This document shows positions 30,720 through 40,054 of a DNA stretch of 64,000 nucleotides, in pieces. The notes under the pieces are model-generated. The model worked only from the letters and a program-made list of their open reading frames with translations. It searched no databases and was not told the origin of the DNA. The stretch spans positions 127,001 through 191,000 of the forward strand of contig WHVD01000102.1 of the NCBI GenBank assembly GCA_015178975.1. The letters are read 5' to 3'. The first letter of the stretch is position 1; every line of letters begins with the position of its first letter. The translations under genes and the position numbers were made by a program. Source of the stretch: Hysterangium stoloniferum. Its lineage: Eukaryota > Basidiomycota > Agaricomycetes > Hysterangiales > Hysterangiaceae.

Positions 30720-32180
30720 AAATTAGCATCAGTGCTGACTCACCTCCTAGTGAAATCACACTGGTGGCTCTCACCGACACACTTGGAATTGATCCTTTAA
30801 CTTGTAATGATGAACAACAGACTTGGCAAGAAGCTCTTCAATCCAGGGATGTGTCATGATGGAAGGCTGGATTTCAGGATGAATTAGACTCCCTTAAAGC
30901 CATGGGTGTGTATAAACCTATTCCCCAATCTGACATTCCAAACGGTTGTTGTAAAGTCAGGAAAGGATGCCCTGTTTTTTGGATCAAATGGGATGAAGCT
31001 GGTAAAGCTATCTGTTGGAAAGTACATTTAGTCTTTAAAGGATTTGAACAGGTATATGGTAAAGATTGCCATAGGAGGATAGTCACACTTCATTGAATAT
31101 ACAAAAATTTATGGAAAAGTCCTCATATTTTTAAGTGAGATTATTTCCTTTGGCTATGACTCCATGTTTTAGGAGTTTATATTTCATTACCCCAAAATTT
31201 CATCTTTAAAACTTGTATACTCTTTTAAAATATGCACAAATGTCATGGCTAACCAAGATTATTTGGGTTATGACTTAATCTTTGGGATGAGATGCATTCT
31301 CTTGTATATTATGCAAACTTTCAAATGTAGTTCATATAATTTAAATTTATTTGGTTTAGAAAGTTAACCAGAACTACATATCTGGCCAACCAATCCATGT
31401 TGTGGAATTTATCCCCAAAAGGATAATCTATATGTTTGTTTGACTAACTTTTGTCAGATACAAGATAAATATTAATATTTCCTTATTCTCCAGAATGTCA
31501 TCTGATAGACTGAATTTGATTAAATTTTAATTTTAAACAAACAATATAAATACATGTATATATACTTTAGTGGATAAATAACTTTTAAATTTTTGGGTTA
31601 TCCTCCATAAGACAACCTCACCTACTGCACACATGGAGTCCTGGCATATCCTACTCCATTTAGCTGCCTCCCTTGGTTGGGATGCACAGCAGATTGACAT
31701 TAAAACTGTGTTCCTTTATGGCTTACTACCTGACAACAAAATACAGTACATGGATGTTATTAAGAGGCCTTTATGGCATGAAGCAAAGTAGTAGGATCTG
31801 GAACAAGATGCTGAATGAGCAGATGATACATAGCATGGGGATTTACCAGACTTCCCTCTGAGCCTTGCATTTACTACAGATGCACTGCTACCAGGATAAT
31901 CATCACAGCTGTACATGTCAACAACTTCCTTTCCATCGCTAGCACACACACCAAAAATGAGGCCTTTAAAAAGGAGATGTGCAATGTTTGGACTACATCT
32001 GACCTCAGGTCCATCTGTTTTGTCATTGGCATTGCCATGGAACTGGATTGGCCAAATCACTCTGTTTACCTATCCCAAACTGCATTGATAGACAAAATTA
32101 TACAGCAATTTGGCCGAACCAATGCTACTACCATCTCTACTCCCATGGATCATAGCCTTAAACTCCACCATCTAGATTGA
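30720..32180 (+). pseudogene. copia reverse transcriptase with a mutated catalytic motif
   Basis: The pieces LKAMGVYKPIPQSDIPNG, LVFKGFEQVYGKD, then after the AT-rich insert TSPTAHMESWHILLHLAAS and GWDAQQIDIKTVFLYGLLP follow the usual RT order. The region that normally carries YVDD reads TAVHVNNFLSIA (about 31898-31935): both catalytic Asp codons are Asn codons (GAC to AAC). Several stops (31770, 31862) are present. RT connection sequence continues to about 32180. Confidence 0.82.
31071..31609. mobile_element. AT-rich insertion in copia RT, MITE-like
   Basis: About 540 bp of non-coding AT-rich sequence splits RT between GKD and TSPTAHMES. The ends are short inverted repeats, TAGGAGGATA on the left and TATCCTCC(A)TA on the right, each next to a TA. 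This fits a small non-autonomous TA-targeting element. Only about 8-10 bp of inverted repeat are visible. Confidence 0.55.
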
Positions 32181-32199
32181 ACATCCCTATCCAAATCTG

Positions 32200-33295
32200 A
32201 TGCCTATGACCTCCTCAAACTACCCTATTGGTCCTTAGTTGGTTGCCTACTTTACCTCACCATTTCTACATGCCCTGATATCTCCTTCGCTGTCCAACAG
32301 TTGTCACAATACTTAGACAGCTACTCTACCACACATTGGGCTGCCACTATTCGTGTCATGTGATATTTAAAAGGGACAAGAAACCTCGGACTATGCCTGG
32401 GCAGGTCAAATGACATCAACCTCATTGGCTACACAGACTCAGACTGGGCCAACTGCCTTGACACCCATTGCAGTATTAGTGGCTATACCTTTACTCTAGG
32501 ATCCAGGTGTTAGAGTATGATACTACAGCTCTAACATAGTCTATTATGATCTCCATATTTTTCTGATATTTGTAGTATTTTTCCCAGCACTGTAGGTGCA
32601 GTATTGAGTGAGTTACCTTAGGTCGGTACCTCCTGTATAGGTGCTTAGATAAGCACCTAGTAGTATAGTCCACTGTGGGTGTGGGAAAGTCTCCTTAGTG
32701 TTTACTTTCCAATCACACTCACAGGTATGTCTTTACAGTTGAATATACTTAGTGTTTACTTTCCAATCACACTCACAGGTATGTCTTTACAGTTGAATAT
32801 ACTTAGTGTTTACTTTCCAATCACACTCACAGGTATGTCTTTACAGTTGAATATACTTAGTGTTTACTTTCCAATCACACTCACAGGGGTGTTCTGCAAA
32901 GTGTTATTCAACTGTTTCAACACCAGGATCATTTTGTGGACTACAAAGAAACAAAAGACCATTGCCACCTCCTCATGTGAAGCAGAATACATTGCCACTT
33001 TTGAGACCACCAAAGAAGGTACTTAGCTTTGCACCTTACTTTTAGGCATTTCCTTACCATGTCCTGGTCCCACCACTGTCTTTTGTGATAACACCACTAT
33101 CAATCTTTCTGAAGACCCCCTCCTATACTCCCGGGTCAAGCACATCGATATTAAATATCATTCCCTATGTGAGTGTGTCCTCACTCAAGACTTCTCTCTA
33201 CACTATGTCAAGACCTCAAATAACCTTGCCAATATCTTCACCAAAGCTCTTGAACTGTCGAAATTTATTAAACTTTGCAGTTTCTTAGGCCTTCA
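32200..33295 (+). pseudogene. copia RNase H
   Basis: The sequence reads LKLPYWSLVGCLLYLTISTC and INLIGYTDSDWANC (catalytic Asp region), then SISGYTFTLGS up to the solo LTR at 32508. It resumes after it as KKQKTIATSSCEAEYIA, VFCDNTTINLSED and VKHIDIKYH, ending about 33295. The last part needs frame changes. This gives the exact pre-insertion joint at the CCAGG target. Confidence 0.85.
32508..32922 (+). repeat. Small solo LTR (415 bp) with TSD CCAGG and internal 54-bp repeats
   Basis: It runs from TGTTAGAGTATG to GTTTCAACA, flanked by CCAGG at 32503-32507 and 32923-32927. A 54-bp unit starting CTTAGTGTTTACTTTCCAAT is repeated 3.6 times from 32694 to about 32886. A second copy of this LTR with a single unit is at 60445-60705. 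Confidence 0.93.
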
Positions 33296-33322
33296 ATAAT
33301 AGGACTACCATGTGAGGAGGAG

Positions 33323-33593
33323 TGTTGAACAACACCATTGAAACAGCTAATTTCAGGCATGGCTGCCTGGTATCAACAACTTTCAGGCACAGCCATCCAA
33401 CACCAATAATGTGGTGCCTAGTAACATATATGGTTAAACATATGTATATAAACTGAAGGATTATGATAGTATCACCTCAGTCTGTTCTATCATATACAAG
33501 ACTGAGGTGAGTTCAAAAAACAGTTATGTATTTGTGCATGATGTAACTAACAGTCATCCATTAGTTAATTGTCTTTAGGTCTTACTTCTAACA
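33323..33593 (+). repeat. copia 3' LTR (271 bp)
   Basis: It follows a purine tract GTGAGGAGGAG and runs from TGTTGAACAACACC to ACTTCTAACA. It contains AACATATGTATATAAACTG, TATA-like. The partner 5' LTR is not in the window, so the 3' border rests on the TG...CA ends only. Confidence 0.75.
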
Positions 33594-34433
33594 TGAACTA
33601 CCATTCTGCACAAGTCACTGTCAGGAGGGTACTGCTGCAACTAGCACCAGCTATGCAGCAGTAATTACTCTGAGGATGTGTATGAGCCTGTGGTGAATTT
33701 CTATTTGTGCATTGATGACTCAGCAGACAGAGAAGGCTTAGCAAAAGCAATTAAAGAAATTACACTTTCATTTTCAGACATATCTTGGTAGATTGGATAA
33801 TCTGAACACACTCCTGGTGCATGGATCTGCTGGAGACACTGTTACCAATGTCAGAGAACCATGCATCTACATGCATAGACACAACCATTGAACTTCTGTG
33901 GCAAACTGACAACTCCCAGCAGCCACCAGCTTCCTCATCAGACTTATCCATCTCACCAGCTCTCTGCAGTGTTCTCCTTATGTGAATCATGCCAAACCCA
34001 TGCAAACAAATATGTATATGCCATCACTCAGATTTGACAAAAGACCTATAGTTGTTGGGCCACTGCTATGAGCAAGCTTGAGCATTTATCATATGACCAA
34101 TGTAATTTGAAGTGCAGTGATATAGCTGATTTGTTCTATGATGAATATGAGCACTGGGCACAAATAATCCTTCAGCTAGGAGGTTCCATGCAAGAAGCTT
34201 GAGAGGTGTCCCAGAAATTCTTTAAGAGATCACATAGCATGCCTCTTCAAACTGGGGGGCACTGTGAGAGAGTAGGCATAATCTTTCCTTTTCTTCACAA
34301 CTCTTTTTCTGGAGATAATTAACATAGTCATTTCAATATTTTTTCCTTAATTTCTTATATTTTCTTTGACATATTTTGACTAAGATATTCTTTGAATATC
34401 TTACCCAGTCGTTAGTTTGAAGTGCCATGTATA
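33594..34433. other. Region without a recognisable gene; possible retroelement 3' end
   Basis: No family is recognised. A coding-like stretch, DIADLFYDEYEHWAQIILQLG, is seen at about 34120-34180, and a purine tract AAACTGGGGGGCAC at about 34250 followed by TGTGAGAGAGT could mark the start of an LTR that the Tc1-like element then entered. This is only a suggestion. Confidence 0.35.
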
Positions 34434-35992
34434 CAGTGACTCAAAAAACCCTTCGCATGTTTCACACTTCAGACTTATATCCCTGATAACTCAAAGAATA
34501 AAAATGCAAAAATATCAAAAGTATTTGTGAATATGCTCTATCATATCTAGAATATGGAAGTATGATGCCATTACATAAACTCCAAATATGGAAATATTAC
34601 AAATATTTATATACAAGAGCCTCATGTGAAGGGTTTTTTTGCTGACCACTCTGACCCACAAAACTACTTATATTTAGTACTTAGTATAGCCACCCTTTGC
34701 CTTCAACACAGCTACAACCCTCCTAGGCATACTCTCAATCAAATTCTGACACACCTCTGCATCAATCTTGTTCCACTCCTCCTCCACCCTCTCCCACAAC
34801 ACCAGTATCCCTTAGCCTCCTCTTTTCATAGTCCCACAAGTGTTCAATGGGGTTGAGGTCTGGAGACTGTGCTGGCCATGGGAGAACATTGAAATCATTA
34901 TCTTGAAACCAAGTCTGGGCCTTCTTGCAGGTATGTTCAAGGTCATGATCTTGCTGAAAGATGACATCACCCACATATTTTCTATAATAGCTGAAGCTGG
35001 CTTGAAGGTCCTTCTCTATAATCTTAAGATAAAGGTCCCCATCCATCCTCTCATATATCTTGAAAGAATACCCAGGTCCTTCCCACAGCATGTAGCCCAT
35101 AACATCACAAATCCTTCTCCAAACCTCACAAAAAATCCCTTCCAATAAGTCTCCTATATATAAATATTTGTAGTATTTCCATATTTAAAGCTTATGTAAT
35201 GGCACTGTATTTCCATAATATAGATATGATAGAGCATATTCACAAATATTTTTGATATTTTTGCATTTTTATTCTCTGAGTCTTCAGAAGGGTTATTGAG
35301 GCATTCCCAACCATATTAAGACTATTGTACACAGTTTGGGTGCAGATGAACTGGTTGGTGACACTCCTAAGAGCTTTGGCCACATCAACAGCAGTGTCAG
35401 TTTTCCCAGAGCTGATGAGGTGCTGTGCATAATGAATGTTGGTAGGGGAAAGCTTTGAGGGATGACCACCAATGGACTTAGAGAGATGAGAACAATGCTT
35501 AGAGTGAAGCTTAGAGACTGTGAAAATGCTATGACCAGTAAAAGCTGCAATATGGCTAGCTGAATGGCCAACATCAATCAATGAGAGGATATGATTCTGG
35601 CTGGCAAGAGACAAAGTGTGCATTTTGGGAATTGGAGCATTGCTGGTTGCTAAAGACCATATATTTATACTCCAGTACAACATGGTCATGTGACATCACA
35701 TGATTTTGTTAATATGACCCAATTGGAGGTAAACAATCAACAAGGTCACATGACTGTAAGCATTATAGTCATCAAAGTTGCCAGCAAAAAAACCATTCGC
35801 ATGAGTCTCTTGTATATAAATATATTGTAATATTTCCATATTTGGAGCTTATGTAATGGCATCATACCTCCATAATCTAGATATGATAGTGCATATTCAC
35901 AAATATTCTTGATATTCTTGCATTTTTATTCTTTGAGTTATTAGGGATATAGGTCTGAAGGTGAAACATCCAAAGGGTTTTTTGAGTCACTG
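34434..35992 (-). mobile_element. Tc1-like DNA transposon, degenerate, TA-flanked
   Basis: Both ends read CAGTGACTCAAAAAACCC inward and are flanked by TA (34432-34433, 35993-35994). The inverted repeats are about 190 bp (34434-34625 and 35800-35992). The minus strand encodes transposase pieces. It is separate from, and unrelated in its ends to, the 19.9-kb element. Confidence 0.92.
34762..35689 (-). pseudogene. Tc1-like transposase remnant with centre replaced by terminal sequence
   Basis: The N-terminal part (35689-35290) encodes helix-turn-helix sequence (LASQNHILSLIDVGHSASHI, a second HTH near LRSVTNQFICTQTVYNSL). The C-terminal part (35145-34762) carries the second catalytic Asp in VIFQQDHDLEHTCKK and the Glu in SPDLNPIEHLWDYEKRR. 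The segment with the first Asp is missing and replaced at about 35152-35280 by a copy of the element's own subterminal sequence (TAAATATTTGTAGTATTTCC). It cannot be functional. Confidence 0.85.
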
Positions 35993-35994
35993 TA

Positions 35995-37181
35995 CTTGTG
36001 GGTGCACTAGGTACCAAACAGAGACTTTTCACCCCCCAAACCCAACTTGCAAAACCAGTACAAGTTGAGGTTCAGGGATCATCTTCAGCTGTTCAGGGCA
36101 GCTTCAATATGCAATCTCACTTCAAAATGCTCTCTAGCTTCACATTTCAAATAGTTGAAGCTTGAAACCCTCAATTCAAACTTGTTCATCAAAGAAGATC
36201 TCTCTTTGCAACTTCTCTTAAGGAATCAAACTATTAAAGTTGATTCCATTTATTTCTCTGAACTATATATAGTCTTGAGCTAATCTATAGTTACTCTCAA
36301 CTATGCGCTAGCTACAAAGTCCCTCGATCCCCTTTCACTCACTAGACTAGTATTGTACTTAGACAGTCAAAACATAATTTGTACTTCTAGAGTCAATACT
36401 ATTCACACAGAGTGGTAAACTACATAACTCTTCACAATACTGTATATCAACTCAGAAATCCACTCAGTAAATTATCTAATGGGACAATGCTCTCACCACT
36501 GATAGAAATGATGAGGCTAAGAGTTGGCATAGTTAACAAATATTTTCATTTATGACATTCAACAAAAATGTTGTGACCTAATGGTCAATTGTGCACCATT
36601 GAGTTCCAAAGCTCTCTAAGTGCAATTTGTGTCATATTATCATTTTTCTTAGAGGTCAATTACCTGTTTATCTTTTTCTGGCAGCATGTTCCAGTTGCCA
36701 ATTGATTTGGCTGCTTTTGTGAAATTACTGTCTGATAGTGTTTTATATTGATTATATTGATTTTTTATGATTGTATGTGGGGTGCAGGATAGCCTGACTA
36801 TGTATGGTGCAACAAGTGTGAAATTGGCTCTTTTTTTAAAAAAAAGAGTACCCTGTTCCTGCAGCTCCTGCAGGAAGATGTTGGGCTATGAGTGGTGTAA
36901 GACTAGTATCTGCTGCAGGTGCAGACAGACACTAGAATGAGTGATGGGGAATAAAACCACTACTGTATTGAAATCCACATGTACATAATATATACTAGTG
37001 GAGAACAATGGCATGTGGACTACAATAGGATGTGGACTACAATGGCATGTGGACTACAATAGGATGTGGACTACAATGGCATGTGGCCAATAATGGAGAC
37101 TAAATATTACCAAATTCAGTGTATGGAGTCTCACTCCTTTACAGTGGTGACATCAAACACCCAGTCCTGTGATGGGAATAC
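35995..37181. other. Non-coding stretch
   Basis: No recognisable coding sequence. It contains an 18-bp direct repeat of GATGTGGACTACAATGGC-like units at about 37010-37088 and homopolymer runs near 36830. Confidence 0.5.
37008..37090. repeat. 18-bp tandem repeat
   Basis: Four to five copies of a unit like CATGTGGACTACAATAGG / GATGTGGACTACAATGGC. Confidence 0.9.
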
Positions 37182-37480
37182 TGTTAGAATATGATAACAT
37201 GATTAACCATAATCTCATACCTTGTCTTGTGACTGTATAGGTTCCAACTGGTTCACACATGTGATTGTTATATTTAGTTTAGTGTTCACTAGATCTGTAG
37301 CACATTCATGCACAGACCAGTGCACAGACCATGTATTCTAGTATATAGTTAGTTCAGATGAGGAGTAGATCCCTCATCTGAAAGCCTAGTTATATCACCG
37401 GTTTAGCATCTACCCGCTCTACTCTTAGTGGCTATGCTCCAACAGTAGAGAGTCCTTGTACTGTGATCACCAGGCTAACA
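37182..37480 (+). repeat. LTR-like sequence (299 bp)
   Basis: It begins TGTTAGAATATGATAACATG and ends CACCAGGCTAACA. The ends TGTTA/TAACA fit an LTR. Flanks AATAC and GATTA do not match, so it is more likely one LTR of a damaged element than a solo LTR with intact duplication. Confidence 0.55.
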
Positions 37481-37499
37481 GATTATTTTAACAAATACA

Positions 37500-38100
37500 T
37501 CATCTATATCTTAGGAAAACCATGTCTTTTGACCCTAAACCCTTGCCTTCCACTCATATTATCTTTCAGCATCCTAACATTGGCCCCCCTGATGGTGGCA
37601 TCTCCAACAGCAGTGTCCTGACAACTCACTCCAATAGACAATTTCTTTTTAGTCACTCCATCCCATCTCTGCTCTGATGATATTCTGTTACTCATTGTCC
37701 CATTTTGCTACATCATTTGCTACTTTAGGTCTGGTATTGTTGATGTTTACCTTGTGTCCCACTTCCCTGATCCTCCACTCCATTTTCCCGGATTTCACTA
37801 TTCCAATCATATTATAATTCCATTTTTAGCCCTCTTTATTCTGTTCTATATAGTATAAATTCTCATCTAGTATGCTACTTCTCTATAATTCGAATATTGA
37901 CTAAAAATACCTATCTAAATCTCTTTGACCTTATCTCAGAAGCTTCTGCAATGGTACCTTCTATACTCTGAAGTACTTAGTCACCTTCCTTACTGCCAAG
38001 ACTAGCCACCAGTTACACCACAGCACATTATCCTACAACCTTAGTCCCAAGGCTTCTGGTTTACAACTGTTGATGTTGACTCTTTCTACGATGGCTAATG
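37500..38100 (+). repeat. Diverged dispersed repeat shared with 56090-56360
   Basis: Two blocks are recognisably related to 56090-56360. CATCCTAACATTGGCCCCCCTG resembles CATCCTGATATGAGTGCCCCTG, and CAGAAGCTTCTG...CAACTGTTGATG resembles CAGAAGCTTGTG...CAACTGTTG. It follows the LTR-like sequence and starts MSFDPKPLPSTH, so it may be the leader and first codons of an unrecognised retroelement. Confidence 0.5.
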
Positions 38101-38259
38101 TTGACCATGTTTATGACCATTGGTTTCTAATACCATTAAATCTTAAACTATTCACAATCCACTGGATAACTGACAGTCTAGAACAGTTTAAATTCTAAAC
38201 AAGTTCAAATTTATAATGTCTTTCCTCTCACAATAAACTTCATAAATACTTAGAGTTGT

Positions 38260-39170
38260 TGATGCAGAGTAAAGGGGAGGGTGGGGACGGTAAGTGTTTT
38301 ATGACTCAACCACGTCGCTATTCCCCCATAGCCTACGCAAATCCCACGGTAACTCATCGACCCCTCCGTAGTAGATCCATCCCCTCAAAGGTTACTGGCA
38401 GTCTCAACCCCAGCGCGGTCTTCGACGTTCATAGCGCAAGGGAATCTCTCGATTCTGCCCCTAGCTCAACTCCAACGGTCAACCTCCATTAGCGCTACGC
38501 CCCCCTAGACTATCTCACCCTCACTCTCCCTTTGGCCCTCACGCTCCCACTCACTCACCTCAACCTCCCCCAAAACATCCAACGCTTGTTCCGGGGGCGT
38601 AATTGCGGCCTTTTCTCCTTCCCTTTATCGCCTTTGCAATAATCCAAGTAAATAGAAAAGGACAACGTTGAAACGGGAAGGCTCCTGACGTGTCTGAAGT
38701 GTGACATAGGCAGTTCTCCCAGAATAACCAAAAAAAAAACCTTTCTGGTAGCGAAAGTAAACAAATGGCAACAGTAACTCATCCCCGGTCATTACTGGGG
38801 AAGCTTTATGTCCGTAACTTGCGTTTTCCATTCGTTTTCTCAAATTATATACTCCTTTGCCCTCACGCCTCAATCTAAAACCCCGATGATCCCTCAAGTT
38901 ATCATTCTCATCTTCCCCGGGAACCACATCACCAACTTATACTCTTCCCACGGTACTACTACATCCGTGGCGATGAAAGCAACGGCAGCCACGGTCAAAA
39001 TTCCACCTGTCACATCACGCCTTTCACCCCACTGGTGCGCGCCAGGTAAGCAATTCACTCAATTCGACGCTTGCTCGGAGGTATGTAGGCATTGCAGAGA
39101 TATAGGTGTCTTGACATGTGAGTTTTCTCTTGTTTATTTACTGCACGATGGTCTCTTGCAGGTAAATGTT
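38260..39170 (+). pseudogene. Decayed paralog of the TM-protein gene at 42.2 kb
   Basis: Segments align in order with the intact gene: ATAGCCTACGCAAATCCCACGGTAACTCATCGACCCCTCC with the exon/intron border at 43010-43050; GGGGGCGTAATTGCGGCCTT with the GGVIGGLIGF transmembrane part; GGGAAGCTTTATGTCCGTA with 43379-43398; and ACGGTCAAAATTCCACCTGTCACATCACGCC with 43573-43613. The frame is destroyed by many indels and an exon-length gap. It lies head-to-tail with the intact copy, about 3 kb upstream of it. Confidence 0.8.
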
Positions 39171-39179
39171 CAAGGATAA

Positions 39180-40050
39180 TCTCACGTTACTCACGTTATG
39201 TGTTTTCAAACGACTCGTGTTTCTTACGTCCATAGAATTGCACTGTCATTGTTGGATTCGAATGATTTGTCAGTGGTCACATTCAACTTATAGGAGATCT
39301 TATTCCGCCCCGCTTCAACACAGGCCATACCCAGGAGAAAGCTAGTTAGTTGTCATCGTGGCAATGAATCTACTGTAAGAATATACAACAGGTTTTCATG
39401 CCGGTGAGGGGGTGACAAAGTCCCCACTAAAATACAACCAATGACTAAGCTACTGTAAAGTACTACTTGGCTGAGCATGAAATAAACTATGTTAAAAACA
39501 AATAGCATAGAATGACTTGCAACACAATAAGTTCTAACATCTACGATAAGGACATCACTGCACAGCAAGCAGAGAATGACATATGGTGTATTAAGTCTCT
39601 ATTCACGAGAAGAACAAGTTTGAAATGAAAGGTGGCGGAGAGCGGGTGCGTCAGAGCAAGGATCAAAAAAAAAACCTAAGAAATATAATCATTAGCATGC
39701 ACCACCAATCAACCAGAAGTACAAAAATCAAATTGGCATATGCATTTGAAGAACTCAACTCAATGCAAGCTCATCGCATGTACTCATGTCTTCCCGGTGT
39801 TTTCATTAAGATTGATCGTGCGGCCAAAGTCCACAATTCGAAAAGAGGGCCTATCCACTGAACGGGCCCATAGAGGGCACGTGTTTAACTCGTGTTTTTT
39901 CCGGCCGGTCCAGGCTGAGCGAGGATATTACGGCTGGTAATTGAACGGTGTAGGAAATTGGCATCGTGAAAACGTTGGAAATAAGCATGATTTTTGCCCT
40001 GAAATGACATCAATGAATTGAGTAAGGAATGTACAAAGCATGATTGTATA
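39180..40050. other. Intergenic, nothing recognised
   Basis: Short frames only, with no domain-like sequence. Base composition is like the host island rather than like the TE stack. Confidence 0.5.
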
Positions 40051-40054
40051 AAGT

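Larger units (their letters stand above)
28405..33593 (+). mobile_element. Ty1/copia LTR retrotransposon, 5'-truncated by gypsy-A and degenerate
   Basis: The order gag (CCHC), protease, integrase, RT, RNase H, 3' LTR is that of Ty1/copia. Many stops and frame changes are present. It is interrupted by an AT-rich insert (31071-31609) and a small solo LTR (32508-32922). Its 5' LTR and N-terminal gag are beyond gypsy-A, off-window. Confidence 0.88.

Noticed and set aside
32679-33026. Plus-strand ORF with 18-residue repeats
   Set aside because: The repeats come from a 54-bp tandem array inside a solo LTR, and the last part is copia RNase H read through the LTR border. It is not an original gene.
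33594-36500. An LTR at 34263 to about 36486 interrupted by the Tc1-like element
   Set aside because: The start after a purine tract is suggestive, but no matching second copy or target duplication was seen in the window.
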